Source: Pseudomonas kilonensis (GTDB lineage Bacteria; Pseudomonadota; Gammaproteobacteria; Pseudomonadales; Pseudomonadaceae). From it: a stretch of DNA of 64,000 nucleotides. The notes under the pieces are model-generated. The model was not told the origin of the DNA and made no database searches. It saw only the letters and a program-made list of their open reading frames with translations. The stretch is taken from the NCBI RefSeq assembly GCF_001269885.1, contig NZ_LHVH01000020.1, forward strand, positions 1 to 64,000. Reading direction: 5' to 3'. The position numbers and the translations under genes are program-made. Below, in pieces: positions 43,558 through 52,749 of the stretch (its first letter is position 1; each line of letters starts with the position of its first letter).

Positions 43558-46500
43558 GTGAGTCATTTACTGGATCAACTGCGGTTTTTCAACCGCAAGC
43601 AAGGCGAGTTTTCCGATGGTCACGGCGAGACCCGCAAGGAGTCCCGCGACTGGGAGAACGTCTACCGTTCGCGCTGGCAGTACGACAAGATCGTGCGGTC
43701 CACCCATGGGGTGAACTGCACCGGTTCGTGCTCGTGGAAAATCTACGTCAAGAACGGCCTGATCACCTGGGAAACCCAGCAGACCGACTATCCGCGTACC
43801 CGCAACGATCTGCCCAACCACGAACCACGCGGATGCCCTCGCGGCGCGAGCTACAGCTGGTACATCTACAGCGCCAACCGGCTCAAGTACCCGAAAATTC
43901 GCAAGCCATTGCTCAAGCTGTGGCGCGAAGCCCGGCAGACCCTGCCGCCGGTGGAAGCCTGGGCCAGCATCGTCGAGGACAAGGCCAAGGCCGACTCCTA
44001 TAAAAGCAAGCGCGGCATGGGCGGCTTCATCCGTTCCAACTGGGAAGAAGTCAACGAGATCATCGCCGCCGCCAACGTCTATACCGTCAAGGAACACGGC
44101 CCGGACCGGGTGGTGGGCTTCTCGCCGATCCCGGCCATGTCGATGGTCAGCTATGCCGCCGGCTCGCGTTACCTGTCGTTGATCGGTGGCGTGTGCCTGA
44201 GCTTCTACGACTGGTATTGCGACTTGCCGCCAGCGTCGCCGATGGTCTGGGGCGAGCAGACCGACGTGCCGGAATCGGCCGACTGGTACAACTCCAACTA
44301 CATCATTGCCTGGGGCTCCAACGTCCCGCAGACCCGTACCCCTGACGCCCACTTCTTCACCGAGGTGCGCTACAAGGGCACCAAGACCGTGGCGATCACC
44401 CCGGACTATTCGGAAGTCGCCAAGCTCACCGACCTGTGGCTCAACCCCAAGCAGGGCACCGACGCCGCGTTGGCCCAGGCCTTCAACCATGTGATCTTCA
44501 AAGAATTCCACCTGGACAAGCCGAGCGCCTATTTCACCGAATACGCCAAGCGCTACACCGACCTGCCGGTGCTGGTGATGCTCAAACCGATGCTCGGCGC
44601 CGCGCCGGGTGCGGGTTACCAGCCGGACCGTTTCCTGCGGGCCAGTGACCTGACCGACAACCTCGGCCAGGACAACAACCCGGAATGGAAAACCATCGCC
44701 ATGGATGCCGCCGGCGAACTGGTTTCGCCCCAAGGCTCCATCGGCTATCGCTGGGGTGAGAAGGGCAAGTGGAACATCCTGCCCCGTGAAGGCGGCGAGG
44801 GACGTGAGATCGACCTCAAGCTGAGCCTGATCGGCGGCGACGTCGCCGAGGTGGCGTTCCCGTACTTCGCCGGCGAAGCCCAGGAGTACTTCCAGCATGT
44901 GGCCGGTGATGCGGTGCAGTTCCGTCGGGTGCCGGTGCACAGTGTGGTGCTGGCCGATGGCAGCGTGGCGAAAGTCGCCACCGTATTCGACCTGTCGGCG
45001 GCCAACCTGGCGATCGACCGTGGCCTGGGCGGCGCCAACGTTGCCAAGGACTATAACGACGCCTCGGTGCCTGGCACCCCGGCCTGGCAGGAACAGATCA
45101 CTGGCGTAAGCCGCGAGAAGGCGATCCAGATCGCCCGCGAGTTTGCCGACAACGCCGACAAGACCCGTGGACGCTCGATGATCATCGTCGGTGCGGCGAT
45201 GAACCACTGGTACCACATGGACATGAACTACCGCGGGCTGATCAACATGCTCATGCTCTGCGGTTGCGTCGGCCAGACCGGCGGCGGCTGGGCCCACTAT
45301 GTCGGCCAGGAAAAACTCCGTCCGCAATGCGGCTGGCTGCCCCTGGCCTTTGGCCTGGACTGGAACCGTCCGCCACGGCAAATGAACGGCACCAGCTTCT
45401 TCTATGGCCATAGTTCGCAATGGCGCCACGAGAAGATGAGCATGCACGATGTGCTCTCGCCCCTGGCCGACAAATCGCAATTCCCCGAGCACGCCCTGGA
45501 CTACAACATCCGCGCCGAACGGGCCGGCTGGTTGCCGAGTGCACCGCAGCTCAACACCAACCCGCTGCACATCTGCCGCGACGCCGCCGCCGCGGGCATG
45601 GAACCCAAGGACTACGTGGTCAAGTCGCTGCAGGACGGATCCCTGCGTTTTGCCTGCGAGCAGCCGGACAGCCCGGTGAACTTCCCGCGCAACATGTTCA
45701 TCTGGCGTTCCAACCTGCTGGGCTCCTCGGGCAAGGGCCACGAGTACATGCTCAAGTACCTGCTGGGCACCAAGAACGGCGTGATGAATGAAGACATCGG
45801 CCATGGCACCGAGTGCAAGCCCACCGAAGCCGAATGGGTCGACGAGGGCGCCATTGGCAAGCTCGACCTGGTGACCACCCTGGACTTCCGCATGTCCTCG
45901 ACCTGCGTGTATTCCGACATCGTCTTGCCGACCGCCACCTGGTACGAAAAAGACGACATGAACACCTCGGACATGCACCCGTTCATTCACCCACTGTCGG
46001 CCGCCATCGATCCGGCCTGGGAATCGCGTTCGGACTGGGAAATCTACAAGGGCATCGCCAAGGCGTTTTCCGCCATGTCGGTCGGCCACCTAGGTGTCGA
46101 GAAAGACCTGGTCACCGTACCGCTGATGCACGACAGCGTCGGCGAACTGGCCCAGCCATTCGGCGGCACCGACTGGAAAAGCGCCGGTGTGGCACCGGTC
46201 CCGGGCAAGAACGCGCCGAACCTGCACGTGGTGGAACGCGACTACCCGAACATCTACAAGCAGTTCACCTCCCTGGGTCCGATGCTGGAAAAACTCGGCA
46301 ACGGCGGCAAGGGCATCAACTGGAACACTGATACGGAAGTTAAATTCCTCGGCGAACTGAACCACAAGGAAGTCGAGGCGGGTATCAGCCAAGGGCGGCC
46401 AAAAATCGACAGCGCCATCGACGCTGCCGAAGTGATCCTGTCCCTGGCGCCGGAAACCAACGGCCATGTCGCACTGAAAGCCTGGGCGGCGCTGTCGGAA

Positions 46501-47331
46501 TTCACCGGCATCGACCACAGCCACCTGGCCATCTCCAAGGAGCACGAGGCGATTCGCTTCCGTGACATCCAGGCCCAGCCACGCAAGATCATTTCCAGTC
46601 CGACCTGGTCTGGCCTGGAAGACGATCACGTGAGCTACAACGCCGGCTACACCAACGTCCACGAGTCGATCCCATGGCGCACCATCACCGGTCGCCAGCA
46701 GTTCTACCAGGATCACCCGTGGATGCAGGCGTTCGGCGAGCAGCTGATGAGCTACCGGCCACCGGTCAACACCCGCACCATCGCTGGCGTGAAGGGCAAA
46801 CGCAGCAATGGCGAGACCGAGATCGTCCTGAACTGGATCACCCCGCACCAGAAGTGGGGCATCCACAGCACCTACAGCGACAACCTGCTGATGCTGACCT
46901 TGAGCCGTGGCGGACCGATTGTCTGGCTCTCGGAAATCGACGCCAAGCGCGCCGGTATCGAGGACAACGACTGGATCGAATGCTTCAACGTCAATGGCGC
47001 GCTGACCGCCCGAGCGGTGGTCAGCCAACGGGTCAAGGAAGGCATGGTGATGATGTATCACGCCCAGGAACGGATCGTGAACGTGCCGGGTTCGGAAACC
47101 ACCAAGACCCGTGGCGGCCACCACAACTCGGTGACCCGCGTGGTGCTCAAGCCCACCCACATGATTGGCGGTTACGCCCAACAGGCCTACGGCTTCAACT
47201 ATTACGGCACGGTCGGTTGCAACCGCGACGAATTCGTCGTGGTGCGCAAGATGGTCAAGGTCGATTGGCTCGATGGTTCCAGTGGCGATGATTTGCCGCG
47301 TCCACTGCCGACTGATATCGAGGAGAACTGA
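43558..47331 (+). CDS. narG: NarG, respiratory nitrate reductase alpha subunit
   Basis: A 1257-residue catalytic subunit binding the bis-MGD molybdenum cofactor. The FS0 Fe-S ligands are His50, Cys54 and Cys58 (THGVNCTGSC) and Cys93 (EPRGCPRG). The Mo-coordinating Asp is expected in the CDLPPASPMVWGEQTDVPES region. GTG start at 43558 after GAGAGGAAC. It faces the cytoplasm and receives electrons through NarH. Full length. An antisense frame of 840 residues is a shadow. narH begins one base after the stop. Confidence 0.97.
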   Translation: MSHLLDQLRFFNRKQGEFSDGHGETRKESRDWENVYRSRWQYDKIVRSTHGVNCTGSCSWKIYVKNGLITWETQQTDYPRTRNDLPNHEPRGCPRGASYSWYIYSANRLKYPKIRKPLLKLWREARQTLPPVEAWASIVEDKAKADSYKSKRGMGGFIRSNWEEVNEIIAAANVYTVKEHGPDRVVGFSPIPAMSMVSYAAGSRYLSLIGGVCLSFYDWYCDLPPASPMVWGEQTDVPESADWYNSNYIIAWGSNVPQTRTPDAHFFTEVRYKGTKTVAITPDYSEVAKLTDLWLNPKQGTDAALAQAFNHVIFKEFHLDKPSAYFTEYAKRYTDLPVLVMLKPMLGAAPGAGYQPDRFLRASDLTDNLGQDNNPEWKTIAMDAAGELVSPQGSIGYRWGEKGKWNILPREGGEGREIDLKLSLIGGDVAEVAFPYFAGEAQEYFQHVAGDAVQFRRVPVHSVVLADGSVAKVATVFDLSAANLAIDRGLGGANVAKDYNDASVPGTPAWQEQITGVSREKAIQIAREFADNADKTRGRSMIIVGAAMNHWYHMDMNYRGLINMLMLCGCVGQTGGGWAHYVGQEKLRPQCGWLPLAFGLDWNRPPRQMNGTSFFYGHSSQWRHEKMSMHDVLSPLADKSQFPEHALDYNIRAERAGWLPSAPQLNTNPLHICRDAAAAGMEPKDYVVKSLQDGSLRFACEQPDSPVNFPRNMFIWRSNLLGSSGKGHEYMLKYLLGTKNGVMNEDIGHGTECKPTEAEWVDEGAIGKLDLVTTLDFRMSSTCVYSDIVLPTATWYEKDDMNTSDMHPFIHPLSAAIDPAWESRSDWEIYKGIAKAFSAMSVGHLGVEKDLVTVPLMHDSVGELAQPFGGTDWKSAGVAPVPGKNAPNLHVVERDYPNIYKQFTSLGPMLEKLGNGGKGINWNTDTEVKFLGELNHKEVEAGISQGRPKIDSAIDAAEVILSLAPETNGHVALKAWAALSEFTGIDHSHLAISKEHEAIRFRDIQAQPRKIISSPTWSGLEDDHVSYNAGYTNVHESIPWRTITGRQQFYQDHPWMQAFGEQLMSYRPPVNTRTIAGVKGKRSNGETEIVLNWITPHQKWGIHSTYSDNLLMLTLSRGGPIVWLSEIDAKRAGIEDNDWIECFNVNGALTARAVVSQRVKEGMVMMYHAQERIVNVPGSETTKTRGGHHNSVTRVVLKPTHMIGGYAQQAYGFNYYGTVGCNRDEFVVVRKMVKVDWLDGSSGDDLPRPLPTDIEEN

Positions 47332-47332
47332 G

Positions 47333-48871
47333 ATGAAGATTCGCTCACAAATCGGCATGGTCCTGAACCTGGACAAATGCATCGGCTGCCACACCTGCTC
47401 GATTACCTGCAAGAACGTCTGGACCAGCCGCGAGGGCATGGAATACGCCTGGTTCAACAACGTCGAATCCAAGCCTGGCATCGGCTATCCCAAGGAGTGG
47501 GAAAACCAGGACAAGTGGAAAGGCGGCTGGATCCGCAACGCTGACGGTTCGATCAACCCGCGCATCGGCGGCAAATTCCGCGTGCTGGCGAACATCTTCG
47601 CCAACCCGGACCTGCCGAGCCTGGACGATTACTACGAGCCGTTCGACTTCGACTACCAGCACCTGCACACCGCACCGCTGGGTGAGCACCAGCCCACCGC
47701 GCGACCTCGCTCGGTGGTGTCCGGCAAGCGCATGGAGAAAATCGAATGGGGCCCGAACTGGGAGGAAATCCTCGGCACTGAATTCGCCAAGCGACGCAAG
47801 GACAAGAACTTCGACAAGATCCAGGCGGACATCTACGGCGAGTACGAAAACACCTTCATGATGTACCTGCCGCGCCTGTGCGAGCACTGCCTGAACCCGA
47901 CGTGCGCGGCGTCGTGCCCGAGCGGTGCGATCTACAAGCGCGAGGAGGACGGCATCGTCCTGATCGACCAGGAGAAATGCCGTGGCTGGCGCATGTGCAT
48001 CAGCGGCTGCCCGTACAAGAAGATCTACTTTAACTGGAAGAGCGGCAAATCGGAAAAATGCATCTTCTGCTACCCACGCATCGAAGCCGGGATGCCGACC
48101 GTCTGCGCTGAAACCTGCGTTGGACGTATCCGTTACCTCGGTGTGCTGCTGTATGACGCCGATCGCATCAGCGAAGTGGCCAGCACCGCCAATGAGCAGG
48201 ACCTGTACGAGAAACAACTGGAGATCTTCCTCGACCCGAACGACCCGGCGGTGATTCGCCAGGCCCTGGCCGATGGTGTACCGCAGTCGGTGATCGACTC
48301 GGCGCAACGCTCGCCGGTCTACAAAATGGCCGTGGACTGGAAACTCGCACTGCCGCTGCACCCGGAATACCGCACCTTGCCAATGGTCTGGTACGTGCCG
48401 CCACTGTCGCCGATCCAGAACGCTGCCACGGCCGGCACCGTGGGCATGAACGGGGTGATCCCGGACGTCGACAGCCTGCGTATCCCGCTGCGCTACCTGG
48501 CGAACATGCTCACCGCCGGCGATGAAAAGCCGGTCAAGCTTGCGCTCAAACGCTTGCTGGCGATGCGTGCCTACAAACGCTCCGAGCAGGTCGACGGCGT
48601 GCAGGACCTGCAAGTGCTGGCCGACGTCGGCTTGAGCGTGAACCAGGTGGAAGAGATGTACCGCTACCTGGCCATCGCCAACTACGAAGACCGCTTCGTC
48701 GTGCCAAGCGCCCACCGCGAAGACGCCATGAGCGACGCGTTCGCCGAGCGCTCCGGTTGCGGCTTCAGCTTTGGCAGTGGTTGCAGTGGCAGTTCCGACA
48801 CCAACATGTTCGGTGGCAAGAAGGCCAACCGCCGCGACGTGATCAAAACCGTGCAGTTGTGGGAGGAATGA
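47333..48871 (+). CDS. narH: NarH, respiratory nitrate reductase beta subunit
   Basis: A 512-residue electron-transfer subunit with four Fe-S clusters: CIGCHTCSITC at 16-26, CEHCLNPTCAASCP, CRGWRMCISGCP (the Trp in place of Cys marks the 3Fe-4S cluster) and CIFC...CAETC. The start at 47333 (MKIRSQIGMVLNLDK) follows GAGGAGAACTG. The C-terminus is unusually rich in Gly, Ser and Cys (SGCGFSFGSGCSGSSD), common in Pseudomonas NarH. Confidence 0.97.
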   Translation: MKIRSQIGMVLNLDKCIGCHTCSITCKNVWTSREGMEYAWFNNVESKPGIGYPKEWENQDKWKGGWIRNADGSINPRIGGKFRVLANIFANPDLPSLDDYYEPFDFDYQHLHTAPLGEHQPTARPRSVVSGKRMEKIEWGPNWEEILGTEFAKRRKDKNFDKIQADIYGEYENTFMMYLPRLCEHCLNPTCAASCPSGAIYKREEDGIVLIDQEKCRGWRMCISGCPYKKIYFNWKSGKSEKCIFCYPRIEAGMPTVCAETCVGRIRYLGVLLYDADRISEVASTANEQDLYEKQLEIFLDPNDPAVIRQALADGVPQSVIDSAQRSPVYKMAVDWKLALPLHPEYRTLPMVWYVPPLSPIQNAATAGTVGMNGVIPDVDSLRIPLRYLANMLTAGDEKPVKLALKRLLAMRAYKRSEQVDGVQDLQVLADVGLSVNQVEEMYRYLAIANYEDRFVVPSAHREDAMSDAFAERSGCGFSFGSGCSGSSDTNMFGGKKANRRDVIKTVQLWEE

Positions 48872-48873
48872 GC

Positions 48874-49629
48874 ATGCGCATTCTCAAAGTGATTTCGTTG
48901 CTGCTCGACTACCCGACCGAGACCCTGGTGGCCGGTCGTGACGAGCTGGAACAGGCCATTCTCCAGGCGCGGGAAATCAGTCCCGCCCAGCGCTCCGGGT
49001 TGTTCGAGTTGCTGGAGGTGATCTGCGGCAAGGACCTGATGGATGGCCAGGAGCACTACGGTGCGCTGTTCGGTCGCGGTCGTTCGCTGTCACTGCTGTT
49101 GTTCGAGCATGTCCATGGCGAATCCCGTGACCGCGGCCAGGCGATGGTCGACATGATGGCCCAGTACGAAGAGGCCGGTTTCGCCATCGGCGTCAAGGAG
49201 CTGCCTGACTACATCCCGTTGTACCTGGAGTTTCTTTCCACCCGCGAAGACATCGAGGCCCGCGAGGGCCTGGCCGATGTAGCCCACCTGCTGGCCTTGC
49301 TCGCGGCGCGCCTGGAAGAGCGTGAAAGCGCCTACGCCAGTTGCTTCCGGGCTCTGCTGCAGATATCCGGCGCAGAACCCCAGGTGGCGGTGGCCGAGAT
49401 GCTTGAACAAGTAAAGGCCGAGCCACGGGATGACTCCCTCGAAGCCCTGGACAGGGTCTGGGAAGAAGAGGCGGTCGATTTCATGAAGGCCGAGCAGCAA
49501 GACCGTTGCAGCTCGATGCCAAGCGCGCCGGGCAAGGCGCGGGACGAAAGTGCGGTGCCGCTGCACTGGGTGGATTTTCAGCATGAAGGGCGGGCCGCAG
49601 CGCCAGCCGGGGAGGTGGGCAATGTCTAA
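48874..49629 (+). CDS. narJ: NarJ, nitrate reductase maturation chaperone
   Basis: A 251-residue TorD/NarJ-family chaperone. ISLLLDYPTETL, LFGRGRSLSLLLFEHVHGESRDRGQAM and ELPDYIPLYLEFLS are signature segments. It holds NarG for cofactor insertion and membrane attachment. ATG 48874 has GGAGG seven bases upstream; the ATG at 48868 overlaps the narH stop but is too close to the ribosome binding site. Overlaps narI by eight bases. Confidence 0.94.
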   Translation: MRILKVISLLLDYPTETLVAGRDELEQAILQAREISPAQRSGLFELLEVICGKDLMDGQEHYGALFGRGRSLSLLLFEHVHGESRDRGQAMVDMMAQYEEAGFAIGVKELPDYIPLYLEFLSTREDIEAREGLADVAHLLALLAARLEERESAYASCFRALLQISGAEPQVAVAEMLEQVKAEPRDDSLEALDRVWEEEAVDFMKAEQQDRCSSMPSAPGKARDESAVPLHWVDFQHEGRAAAPAGEVGNV

Positions 49630-50302
49630 ATGGGATCTGTTGTTGTTCGGGGTCTACCCCTATGTCGCCCTGGCGATTTGCCTGATCGGTAGCTGGGCGC
49701 GGTTCGACCTGTCCCAGTACACCTGGAAGGCCGGTTCCAGCCAGATGCTCAACAAGCGCGGCATGCGCGTGGCCAGCAACCTGTTTCACATTGGCGTGCT
49801 GTTCGTGCTGGCCGGGCACTTCGTCGGCCTGCTGACGCCCGCGGCGATCTACCACCATGTGCTGAGCACCGAGAACAAGCAGTTGCTGGCGATGGTCTCC
49901 GGCGGTTTCTTCGGCGTGCTGGGCCTGATCGGCCTGGTGATGCTGCTCAACCGTCGCCTGACCGACCCACGGGTTCGCGCCACGTCCAGTGCCTCGGACA
50001 TCCTCGTGCTGGTGGTGCTGCTGGTGCAACTGGTGTTGGGGCTGATGACCATCGTCGCGTCGACCGCCCATATGGACGGCTCGGTGATGGTGATGCTGGC
50101 CGACTGGGCGCAGAACACCGTGCTGTTGCGCCCGGTTGAAGCCGCGACCTCGATAGCGCCGGTGGGCCTGGTCTACAAGCTCCACGTGGTGCTGGGCCTG
50201 ACCCTGTTCGTGTTGTTCCCGTTCACCCGTCTGGTCCACATCGTCAGTGCGCCGGTCTGGTACCTGGGGCGTCGTTATCAAATCGTTCGGCAGAAGTTTT
50301 GA
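49622..50302 (+). CDS. narI: NarI, respiratory nitrate reductase gamma subunit (cytochrome b)
   Basis: A 226-residue membrane protein with five helices. The heme b histidines are in NLFHIGVLFVLAGHFVG (helix II) and in YKLHVVLGL and TRLVHIVSAP near the C-terminus. It oxidises ubiquinol and anchors NarGH. The gene overlaps narJ and is followed after ten bases by a parvulin gene. Confidence 0.96.
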   Translation: MSKWDLLLFGVYPYVALAICLIGSWARFDLSQYTWKAGSSQMLNKRGMRVASNLFHIGVLFVLAGHFVGLLTPAAIYHHVLSTENKQLLAMVSGGFFGVLGLIGLVMLLNRRLTDPRVRATSSASDILVLVVLLVQLVLGLMTIVASTAHMDGSVMVMLADWAQNTVLLRPVEAATSIAPVGLVYKLHVVLGLTLFVLFPFTRLVHIVSAPVWYLGRRYQIVRQKF

Positions 50303-50312
50303 GGAGAAGATC

Positions 50313-51281
50313 ATGGCGAGTGGATGCGGATGTGGCGGTGGTGGTGGCGGCAGCGGCGGCTGTGGTTCTTCGGCAAAAGCGGCACCGGTGATGGCGCCGG
50401 TGGCCGATGCCGAACCGGCAGGGGCGGTGCAGTTCGAGCCGGCCCAGGCCGGGCCGGTGGCGGAGAGTGAAGCGCCGGAGTTGATTGCCAGCAGTGAGCA
50501 GGAGTGGCCGATCATCAGCGTCAACGGGGTGTCGATCACCCCGCAGGCGATGGCCCAGGAGCTGCAGTATCACCCGGCTGACAGTCGCGAGGATGCGGTC
50601 TACCAGGCCGCTCGGGCGCTGGTGATTCGCGAATTGCTCCAGCAGCGTATCGCCGAGCTGGGCCTGGCGTTGCAGGTCGGTGCCGGGGAAAACGAAGAGG
50701 AGGCGGCGACGCGGTTGTTGCTCGAACGCGAGGTGTTGGTGCCACAGTGCGACGAGGCCACCTGCCTGCGTTACTACGAAAACAACCGGGCGCGCTTTCA
50801 CAGCGCGCCGTTGCTGGCGGTGCGGCACATCCTGCTCGAATGTGCGCCGGACGATGCCGAGGCGCGCAGCTTGGCCCATGTCCAGGCCGAGCTGCTGCTG
50901 GAGCGGCTGGACCAGTTCCCGGGCAGTTTTGCCGAGTTGGCGCTGACGCATTCGGCGTGTCCATCCAAGGCGCAGGGCGGTTCGCTGGGGCAGATCAGCA
51001 AGGGCCAGACCGTGCCTGAACTGGAGCGCCAGTTGTTCACCCTGCCGGCGGGCCTGGCCGGTAAACCGCTGGAAAGTCGTTACGGCTGGCACGTGATCAG
51101 CATCGACCAGCGAATCGATGGTCAGCCATTGCCGTATGAGGCGGTAGCGACGGCGATTCGCACTCAGTTGCAGCAGGGCGTGTGGCAAAAAGCGCTGGTG
51201 CAGTACCTGCAAACCCTGATCGGTGCGGCGGATATTCGCGGCATTCACCTTCAGGGTGCCGACTCGCCGCTGGTGCAGTGA
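50313..51281 (+). CDS. Parvulin-type peptidyl-prolyl isomerase of the nar operon
   Basis: A 322-residue protein with a central parvulin domain (about 170-270: [57 protein letters not shown]) in NifM/PpiC-like context. The N-terminus is a cysteine-glycine run ([18 protein letters not shown]) with no signal peptide, so it is cytoplasmic. Position right after narI suggests it helps fold or mature NarGHI. The Cys-Gly stretch could bind a metal or resist folding; this is inference. Confidence 0.88.
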   Translation: MASGCGCGGGGGGSGGCGSSAKAAPVMAPVADAEPAGAVQFEPAQAGPVAESEAPELIASSEQEWPIISVNGVSITPQAMAQELQYHPADSREDAVYQAARALVIRELLQQRIAELGLALQVGAGENEEEAATRLLLEREVLVPQCDEATCLRYYENNRARFHSAPLLAVRHILLECAPDDAEARSLAHVQAELLLERLDQFPGSFAELALTHSACPSKAQGGSLGQISKGQTVPELERQLFTLPAGLAGKPLESRYGWHVISIDQRIDGQPLPYEAVATAIRTQLQQGVWQKALVQYLQTLIGAADIRGIHLQGADSPLVQ

Positions 51282-51306
51282 GCACGGGCTCAATCGGGAG
51301 ATCTTC

Positions 51307-52299
51307 ATGAACGCGGTGTTGCAGGACGGATTTGGGCGCCAGATCGATTATTTGCGGATGTCGGTGACCGATCGTTGTGATTTTCGTTGTGTGTATTGCA
51401 TGGCGAAAAACATGACGTTCCTGCCGCGTCAGCAAGTGTTGACCTTGGAGGAGTTGCAGCGCCTGGCGCGGTTGTTCGTCGGCCTGGGGGTGAAGAAAAT
51501 CCGCCTGACCGGTGGCGAGCCGCTGATCCGTCCGGGCATCGTCGGGCTGTGTCGCGAGATCGCGGCATTGCCCGGCCTGCGGGAACTGGTGATGACCAGC
51601 AACGGCTCGCAGCTGGGACGATTGGCCCAGCCGCTGGTCGAGGCCGGGGTCAAGCGCATGAACATCAGCCTCGACAGCCTGGACGGCGAACGTTTTCGGG
51701 CGATCACTCGCAACGGCAACCTGGACCAGGTGCTGGCCGGCATCGAAGCGGCGAAGGTCGCCGGGTTCGAGCGGATCAAGCTCAACTGCGTGGTCATGAA
51801 GGGACGCAACTTTGATGAAGTTCCGGCGCTGGTGCAGTACGCCATCGACCAACGTATCGACATCAGTTTTATCGAGGAGATGCCGTTGGGGGAGGTCGGG
51901 CGTTCCCGGGGCGAGTCGTTCTGTTCCAGCGATGAGGTGCGGGCCGAGATCGCCCGCCATCATCGCCTGCTCGACAGCGCCGAGAGCAGCGGCGGACCGG
52001 CGCGCTATGTGCGCCTGGAGCGTCATCCGGATACCCGGATCGGTTTCATTTCGCCCAACACCCACAACTTCTGCGCCAGTTGCAACCGCGTGCGCATGAC
52101 CGTCGAAGGGCGCTTGCTGTTGTGCCTGGGACAAGAGGACTCCCTCGACCTGCGCGGCTTGCTGCGGCGTTATCCGCTGGAAGACCAACCGGTGATCCAG
52201 GCGGTGCAACAGGCGTTGCGTGGCAAGCCACTGCGCCATGACTTCAATCCGGGTGGGGAAGTGCAGATTGTGCGGTTCATGAACATGAGTGGGGGCTGA
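51307..52299 (+). CDS. moaA: MoaA, GTP 3',8-cyclase
   Basis: A 330-residue radical SAM enzyme, first step of molybdenum cofactor synthesis. The N-terminal cluster CDFRCVYC is at residues 24-31, [11 protein letters not shown] binds SAM, and the C-terminal substrate-binding cluster is [19 protein letters not shown]. The family-typical C-terminal double glycine is present (MSGG). It ends the narK1K2GHJI-ppi-moaA operon. The remaining 450 bp to nrdD hold REPINs and a promoter. Confidence 0.95.
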   Translation: MNAVLQDGFGRQIDYLRMSVTDRCDFRCVYCMAKNMTFLPRQQVLTLEELQRLARLFVGLGVKKIRLTGGEPLIRPGIVGLCREIAALPGLRELVMTSNGSQLGRLAQPLVEAGVKRMNISLDSLDGERFRAITRNGNLDQVLAGIEAAKVAGFERIKLNCVVMKGRNFDEVPALVQYAIDQRIDISFIEEMPLGEVGRSRGESFCSSDEVRAEIARHHRLLDSAESSGGPARYVRLERHPDTRIGFISPNTHNFCASCNRVRMTVEGRLLLCLGQEDSLDLRGLLRRYPLEDQPVIQAVQQALRGKPLRHDFNPGGEVQIVRFMNMSGG

Positions 52300-52362
52300 G
52301 CAGTACACAGGTCCCACAAGGGATTTGTGGTGGATACAAATCTTGCAGCCCCCCCGAAACTC

Positions 52363-52453
52363 CTGTGGGAGCGGGCTTGCTCGCGAAGGCGGTGGGGCAG
52401 CTTGCATGGATGTTGAATGTGATGGCCTCTTCGCGAGCAAGCCCGCTCCCACA
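52363..52453. repeat. REPIN after moaA
   Basis: CTGTGGGAGCGGGCTTGCTCGCGAA faces TTCGCGAGCAAGCCCGCTCCCACAG with spacer AGCTTGCATGGATGTTGAATG. Confidence 0.88.
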
Positions 52454-52498
52454 GGGGATCTGTGGTGAAGCCAAATCCAATGGTCAGCCGGAAACCAG

Positions 52499-52589
52499 TG
52501 TGGGAGCGAGCCTGCTCGCGATGACACCGGCCCAGTCAACATCAAATTTAACTGACCCACCGCTATCGCGAGCAAGCCCGCTCCCACAA
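52499..52589. repeat. REPIN upstream of nrdD
   Basis: GTGTGGGAGCGAGCCTGCTCGCG faces TCGCGAGCAAGCCCGCTCCCACAAG, with spacer CCAGTCAACATCAAATTTAACTG. Confidence 0.88.
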
Positions 52590-52649
52590 GGGATCTGCGG
52601 CGCTTGCAAAAATGACTTTTCGAGCCCGAATGTGGGCCGCTGCCGATTC

Positions 52650-52663
52650 TTGATGTCGATCAA
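52650..52663. promoter_or_regulatory. FNR/ANR/DNR box of the nrd operon
   Basis: TTGATGTCGATCAA is a perfect TTGAT-N4-ATCAA site 87 bp before nrdD. Class II activation would start transcription near 52698. Confidence 0.87.
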
Positions 52664-52749
52664 TTGCAACCCTGCCTTTTGCCCGTACTCTCTACTGCAT
52701 ATTGTGTTTAAAGATATCAAAAAGCCTATATGTAGTGTTTGGAGCCAAA

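Noticed and set aside
43567..46089. 840-residue open frame antisense to narG
   Set aside because: It mirrors narG codons in a GC-rich genome, shows no domain-like composition, and narG itself is unambiguous.
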